In this document: in pieces, positions 59,601-64,000 of the stretch
Layout of the letters: each line of letters begins with the position of its first letter
Position numbering within the stretch: position 1 is the first letter of the stretch
Assembly: GCF_018812025.1 (NCBI RefSeq)
Contig: NC_063054.1
Span: 11,757,008 to 11,821,007, forward strand
From: Megalobrama amblycephala
Lineage: Eukaryota; Chordata; Actinopteri; Cypriniformes; Xenocyprididae
DNA length: 64,000 bases
Reading direction: 5' to 3'
The notes under the pieces: model-generated
Told to the model about the DNA's origin: nothing
The model's database searches: none
What the model saw: only the letters and a program-made list of their open reading frames with translations
Program-made: the position numbers and the translations under genes

Positions 59601-61746
59601 CACAACAGTTTCAAGTCCACGAGAGCACAAGTACAGACAAGTACGCATATTGAGAAACGGCCCAAGACAATCAGAAAGGAAGCGCGACAGGTGCGCAAGC
59701 AATCAGCGCGAACGCTGAGAGAAATGAGACACAGCTGAAGCCAACTTAAAAAAGGGGGAGAAAGAAGAAAATGAGGAACAAATCAAACCTGGCTCATGAC
59801 ACTAACAGAATAGATTCCTCATAAATGGCTGCTAGAAGTTGTTGCCATTGTGGATTAACATTTAACTTCTCTTTTACTTTGATTTGACTGTAGCAAGAAC
59901 GACAAAGTAGATGTTAAGTTTGGCAGTACAGTCATTGTTATAATCATTATTTAATACATTAGTGATTAGTTTTGATACATACAGTATGCTTACATTCATA
60001 CAGTAGCAATACCAATGTTAATAACTATAAGTGAAGAAATATTACCATTTTGTCACTCAAATGTGATATATTTTGTTAAATGTCAGTGAAATTACTTGAC
60101 ATACCCAGGTTTGAGGTGCTCACTTTTGTGTGTCACTCAGGTTAGATGATGGATACTTTGCCTACACATCACTTCCTAACCCTTTCTGTTAATTTGGCTA
60201 CATCACTCTACGGTAGTGATGGTAGAAATGGAGCTTTTCAAAACTCTGAATCAACTGACATAACTGCTTTGCAAAAATGATTCGCTATTTTCCTCAGAGG
60301 CAGGGCCTCAAATTTAAAAAAGGTGCATGTATCACTGTAATTTATATATGTGTATAGGCCTGTTATTTATACAAGTTAGTTCTGTTTCTCAGATCTGATT
60401 GGCTGAGAGTTTTTTCCAGCCATGCGATATTCTACTAAGATAACGTGGTAATCGTTTTTCAATGTGTATCACTCTGCTTGTTTCTGCATTTCTCACAGCA
60501 AGTGAAAATGACAGATTGGAGGTATTGAGAAAGCTGTCCGTTAGTGATTGTGATTTCGACTTCAGTAAAAGTTACATTATTATGCCATTAGATGGCAGCA
60601 AACACTGGACATCGTTTTTATTATAAAAAACACCTTATAAGACGCAACCAACTATGGATTAACTAGCACTGTCATGGGAAATCCCCTTAACTGTTAAAAG
60701 GATACTTAGACAAAGATATTGCTTTTCTCAGTAGACATTAAAACTGATTTTTATTATGAATATAAGATTGACCTGAAGAATAAATGCTATATCAGATGCA
60801 GGTAATACACTTGCTTAGTCTATCTTTCTCGCATAATACTCTACTCTACAAAATACAATAAGCTTCAATGAAGCAACTCAGTGTTCCTTCTTTGCTAGTT
60901 CTAAAGTAACATTTTAGAATTAGTAACGGAGGCTTGGGCTCATATATTAAACTATCAACTTGAGATTTGAATCCATGGTGGAAGGAAGCAGCTCTGCACA
61001 AAAGATGGTTTTTAAAGGCACTCCATTGATATTTCTTATTTATTTACACACTTGTGCCATCGAACTCTTGTATAAAATCAGTATCACACGTGTATAGTTG
61101 TGCGATAATGCTCTATATCAGCATGCTATATCAGAATATCAGCAATCTATCAGCTGTGCTGATATAGAGCCATATCACACTTATACTCGTATGATATTTC
61201 AAAGTCACAGTTACTATAGTTACTATACTATAGTTACTATGGTCTCAGCCTCAGACTATAGTAATAGTAACTGTGTCACACCCACGGACCGTTGGCTGAA
61301 CGTCTGATGCATATGGCACACTTAACTGGAAACACTTCAGGATTTTCAAAGACGTCATCTGGTTGGTTGAATTCTACAGGATGTCAGGGAGACGTGTGTG
61401 TCGCGTTCTTTAACAGTCCGCTTGAAAACGTTTGCTGTAACGCCAAACCCTCTAGTGGAAGAAGAATGCCGTCGTGCACAACATTCTTGAATGAATAATT
61501 TATTAGATGCATGCCGGTCTTTTATTGTAGGAACATCGACATTACATTTTCATGCCCCTAAACATGACAAACAAAACAAACTGTGATTGGTTGCGTTACA
61601 TGTCAGTCAAATGTCCTTTTGGGCGGTCTTTGGCCAATGAAAGTTACGATAGAGTCCAGACCTTCTGCTGTCAGTCTGAAGGTCTGGCTATGCGAGACTG
61701 CAGTTACTATAACCTTTCTACTGACTCTGAAAAACACAAGGAGAAA
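59601..61746. other. No gene seen; small repeat fragments
   Basis: From 59601 to 59700 the minus strand begins GGGCCGTTTCTCAATATGCG, a form of a fish MITE end. A short hairpin with CTATATCAGCATGCTATATC lies around 61100-61190. A mirrored CAGACCTTC/GAAGGTCTG pair is at 61656-61690. No host coding sequence is recognised. Confidence 0.5.
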
Positions 61747-62441
61747 ATGCATGAACATGCCATTGTCCTGCTCAAGGTCCAATGCCCTGCATAGTTTAGA
61801 TCCACCTTGATAATGACAGAAGAGAGAAAGATGTAATTTTTACTGTTACTCCCATAGCTGCTGTATTAGAAACACCCTCACAGCAGCATTAACTAGTTTT
61901 TTGTAATTTCATGCAAAGGTAATATAATACTAAATATAGTGTTATAAATGTACCTACGTTTAAAAAAAATGAAAATATAAAAAACTTTGCAGGATTTACG
62001 ATATTGATGACCATTAAAACGCGTCATCACAGTTTGTGAAAAGGGTCTACTGGTGGCAATATAACCCTAACCATAAATCCATGTTGACCAATCAGAAGCC
62101 TGGAAAAAAGGCTATTACCGGTTCCGTTCTGACATCACAAGCCAAAATCTCCAGTTTCACTGTCCACACCAGGCCTTTTCAACCTTTATCAACCCTTAAG
62201 GGGGGCGCGAGCACCTGTTAAAGGTGCTGTAAGTAGAATTTGAACTAAGCTGTTGGACATTGTTGATATTTGAAATCAACCCAAACAAACAACCCTTCTC
62301 TTCATTGCTCCGCCTCCAAAACTCACCCTCCAATCCTAACCACCCTGCTCTGAGTCGGTCTCAAACCCCGGCCCGATTGCTGCTGGCATGAGAGGCGAGT
62401 GCACTAACAATGACGCTAAACACCACATTCTTTAACGTTCG
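61747..62441. repeat. Direct repeat, copy 1 (about 695 bp)
   Basis: From ATGCATGAACATGCCATTGT to TTCTTTAACGTTCG, this block recurs in the same direction at 63304 with only a few single-base changes and one- or two-base gaps. It ends in a tRNA-like segment on the minus strand. Confidence 0.93.
62352..62421 (-). mobile_element. tRNA-like segment in repeat copy 1
   Basis: The minus strand shows TAGCGTCATTGTTAGTGCAC (A-box-like), then CTCGCCTCTCATGCCAGCAG and GGGGTTTGAGACCGACT (B-box-like). Spacing is tRNA-like but stems pair poorly. Probably a SINE-type head. Confidence 0.45.
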
Positions 62442-63303
62442 TCAGTGTGCAGTGGTTTACCTGCAACTCTCACTATCTGGCCACTGTTACACATACAATG
62501 CGAGAGTGGATGTCTGTTTATCACAGCTGACATGCAACAAAATGCTTCACCAAAAATAAAGCGCAGTTGATGAATGAACGACAAGGAAGCACAAAAAATT
62601 AACATACAGTACACAAGAGTAAATACAAAGTGTTCATTGTTAGTCGCAAACAGCACAGCGGCTCTAGACCATCAAAACCCAGTGTTACTCACATGAGCGG
62701 GATCAAAACAGCCTCAGCGTCTGTTTTCAGGCCTTCCCACTTAGCTCTCTCCAGTGCTGGAAAGCTTTTCTAATATAAACGCGGGTCTTAAAGCGTTTTT
62801 CCCAGGCATAAACCTTCATTCCAGTGATATTCTTTTGAGTTATTTTGTATTGTGTCCCATTTCTCGTTCTACAGTTTTTTTTTTTCTTATTTTCAAATCT
62901 CCCTCTTGCTCGTTCTCCCTCCTCAACTGTCATATGACCCCCTAATGCTGGTTAGACATTTGTTGTTGGTATCGGCCCGACTAACTTCCAGTGTATTTGA
63001 AATACTACTGAGTCCCCCTTTCATTTAGAAGCATACACTCGAGTGAAACAGCTGTAAATGTGAGATTTTCCTAGCAAATATTTAGTCATTTACTAGAGGG
63101 GGCAATTTGACTATTATCCAGCTAATCGTTGGCTATGGTTACAACAGGTTTGGTGCAACTGAATTTGAGCAAAAATAACTAAAAACAAAATGGACTGGTG
63201 ATAAAGAATACCAGAGATAATAAAAAAACTAAGGTTAAACGAATGAAAAACAAGCTTAGCCATCACTCTAAAGTCTGTAAGCAGTTTATATTTTGATATG
63301 CAT
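62442..63303. other. Spacer between direct repeats, no gene seen
   Basis: About 860 bp of unique-looking DNA; no open frame with a recognised domain. Confidence 0.5.
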
Positions 63304-64000
63304 ATGCATGAACATGCCATTGTCCTGCTCAAGGTCCAATGCCCTGCATAGTTTAGATCCACCTTGATAATGACAGAAGAGAGAAAGATGTAATTTTTAC
63401 TGTTACTCCCATAGCTGCTGTATTAGAAACACCCTCACAGCAGCATTAACTAGTTTTTTTGTAATTTCATGCAAAGGTAATATAATACTAAATATAGTGT
63501 TATAAATGTACCTACGTTTAAAAAAAAATGAAAATATAAAAAACTTTGCAGGATTTACGATATTGATGACCATTAAAACGCGTCATCACAGTTTGTGAAA
63601 AGGGTCTACTGGTGGCAATATAACCCTAACCATAAATCCATGTTGACCAATCAGAAGCCTGGAAAAAAGGCTATTACCGGTTCCGTTCTGACATCACAAG
63701 CCAAAATCTCCAGTTTCACTGTCCACACCAGGCCTTTTCAACCTTTATCAACCCTTAAGGGGGACGCGAGCACCTGTTAAAGGTGCTGTAAGTAGAATTT
63801 GAACTAAGCTATTGGACATTGTTGATATTTGAAATCAACCCAAACAAACAACCCCTCTCTTCATTGCTCCGCCTCCAAAACTCACCCTCCAATCCTAACC
63901 ACCCTGCTCTGAGTCGGTCTCAAACCCCGGCCCGATTGCTGCTGGCATGAGAGGCGAGTGCTCTAACAATGACGCTAAACACCACATTCTTTAACGTTCG
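63304..64000. repeat. Direct repeat, copy 2 (runs off the window)
   Basis: Near-identical to 61747-62441 over its whole visible length, with the tRNA-like segment at 63912-63981. The end is cut by the window, so the true repeat may be longer. Confidence 0.93.

Noticed and set aside
57140..59810. Dead gypsy as the autonomous partner of the young LTR element
   Set aside because: Its probable LTR differs in sequence from the 281-bp LTRs, so no family link can be shown.

Overview
The window looks like vertebrate genomic DNA from a teleost fish, most probably a cyprinid (carp, goldfish or minnow type). It is AT-rich, intron-rich and packed with transposable elements of classes common in fish: DIRS tyrosine-recombinase retrotransposons, BEL/Pao, Ty3/gypsy, L2-, I- and L1-type LINEs, hAT, PIF/Harbinger and Tc1 elements, and many hairpin MITEs. 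Only one cellular gene is recognised with confidence: exon 1 of the TGF-beta family ligand gene gdf11 at 14135-14552 (+), behind a CCAAT/TATA core promoter. The gdf11 exons for the rest of the propeptide and the cystine-knot ligand are not seen in the 49 kb downstream. They must lie beyond the window, have been lost, or be displaced by the assembly.

Layout. 1-950: hairpin-forming minisatellite with AAT spacers, built from one end of a repeat family whose fuller copy lies at 43951-45685. 2127-3528: 1.4-kb foldback. 5111-5235: perfect-looking hairpin. 5773-6390: dead L2-type reverse transcriptase. 6395-7226: Harbinger remnant with a MADF-domain exon. 8031-13375: MITEs, a foldback and a solo LTR. 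13710-14552: gdf11 promoter and exon 1. 14553-26900: relatively quiet, AT-rich, mostly unique DNA (probably gdf11 intron), with a GC-rich candidate conserved block at 23535-23930. 26924-33370: Harbinger MITE, a 97-nt-arm palindrome with a target-site duplication, a palindromic Tc1 derivative and an I-type LINE fragment. 33374-37467: TTAA-ended element containing nested L1, SINE, LINE-tail and hAT insertions. 37530-41790: BEL/Pao pol split by a DIRS element. 42095-45724: hAT element holding two further repeats. 46843-51907: second DIRS copy with the full set of DIRS termini. 52340-56955: two hairpin MITEs, the second split by a very young non-autonomous LTR retrotransposon whose interior is mostly tandem repeats. 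57140-59810: dead Ty3/gypsy pol. 61747-64000: near-identical direct repeat carrying a tRNA-like segment.

No set of host genes working together is visible. The clearest biology is transposon nesting. Several insertions can be dated relative to each other by intact target-site duplications (8 bp for three hAT elements, 5 bp for the LTR element, 3 bp for a Harbinger MITE). The two DIRS copies carry complementary deletions: one keeps reverse transcriptase motifs, the other keeps RNase H and tyrosine recombinase. No previously unknown host system was identified. The best leads are the DIRS pair, the repeat-coded LTR element, the gdf11 exon without partners and the palindromes.
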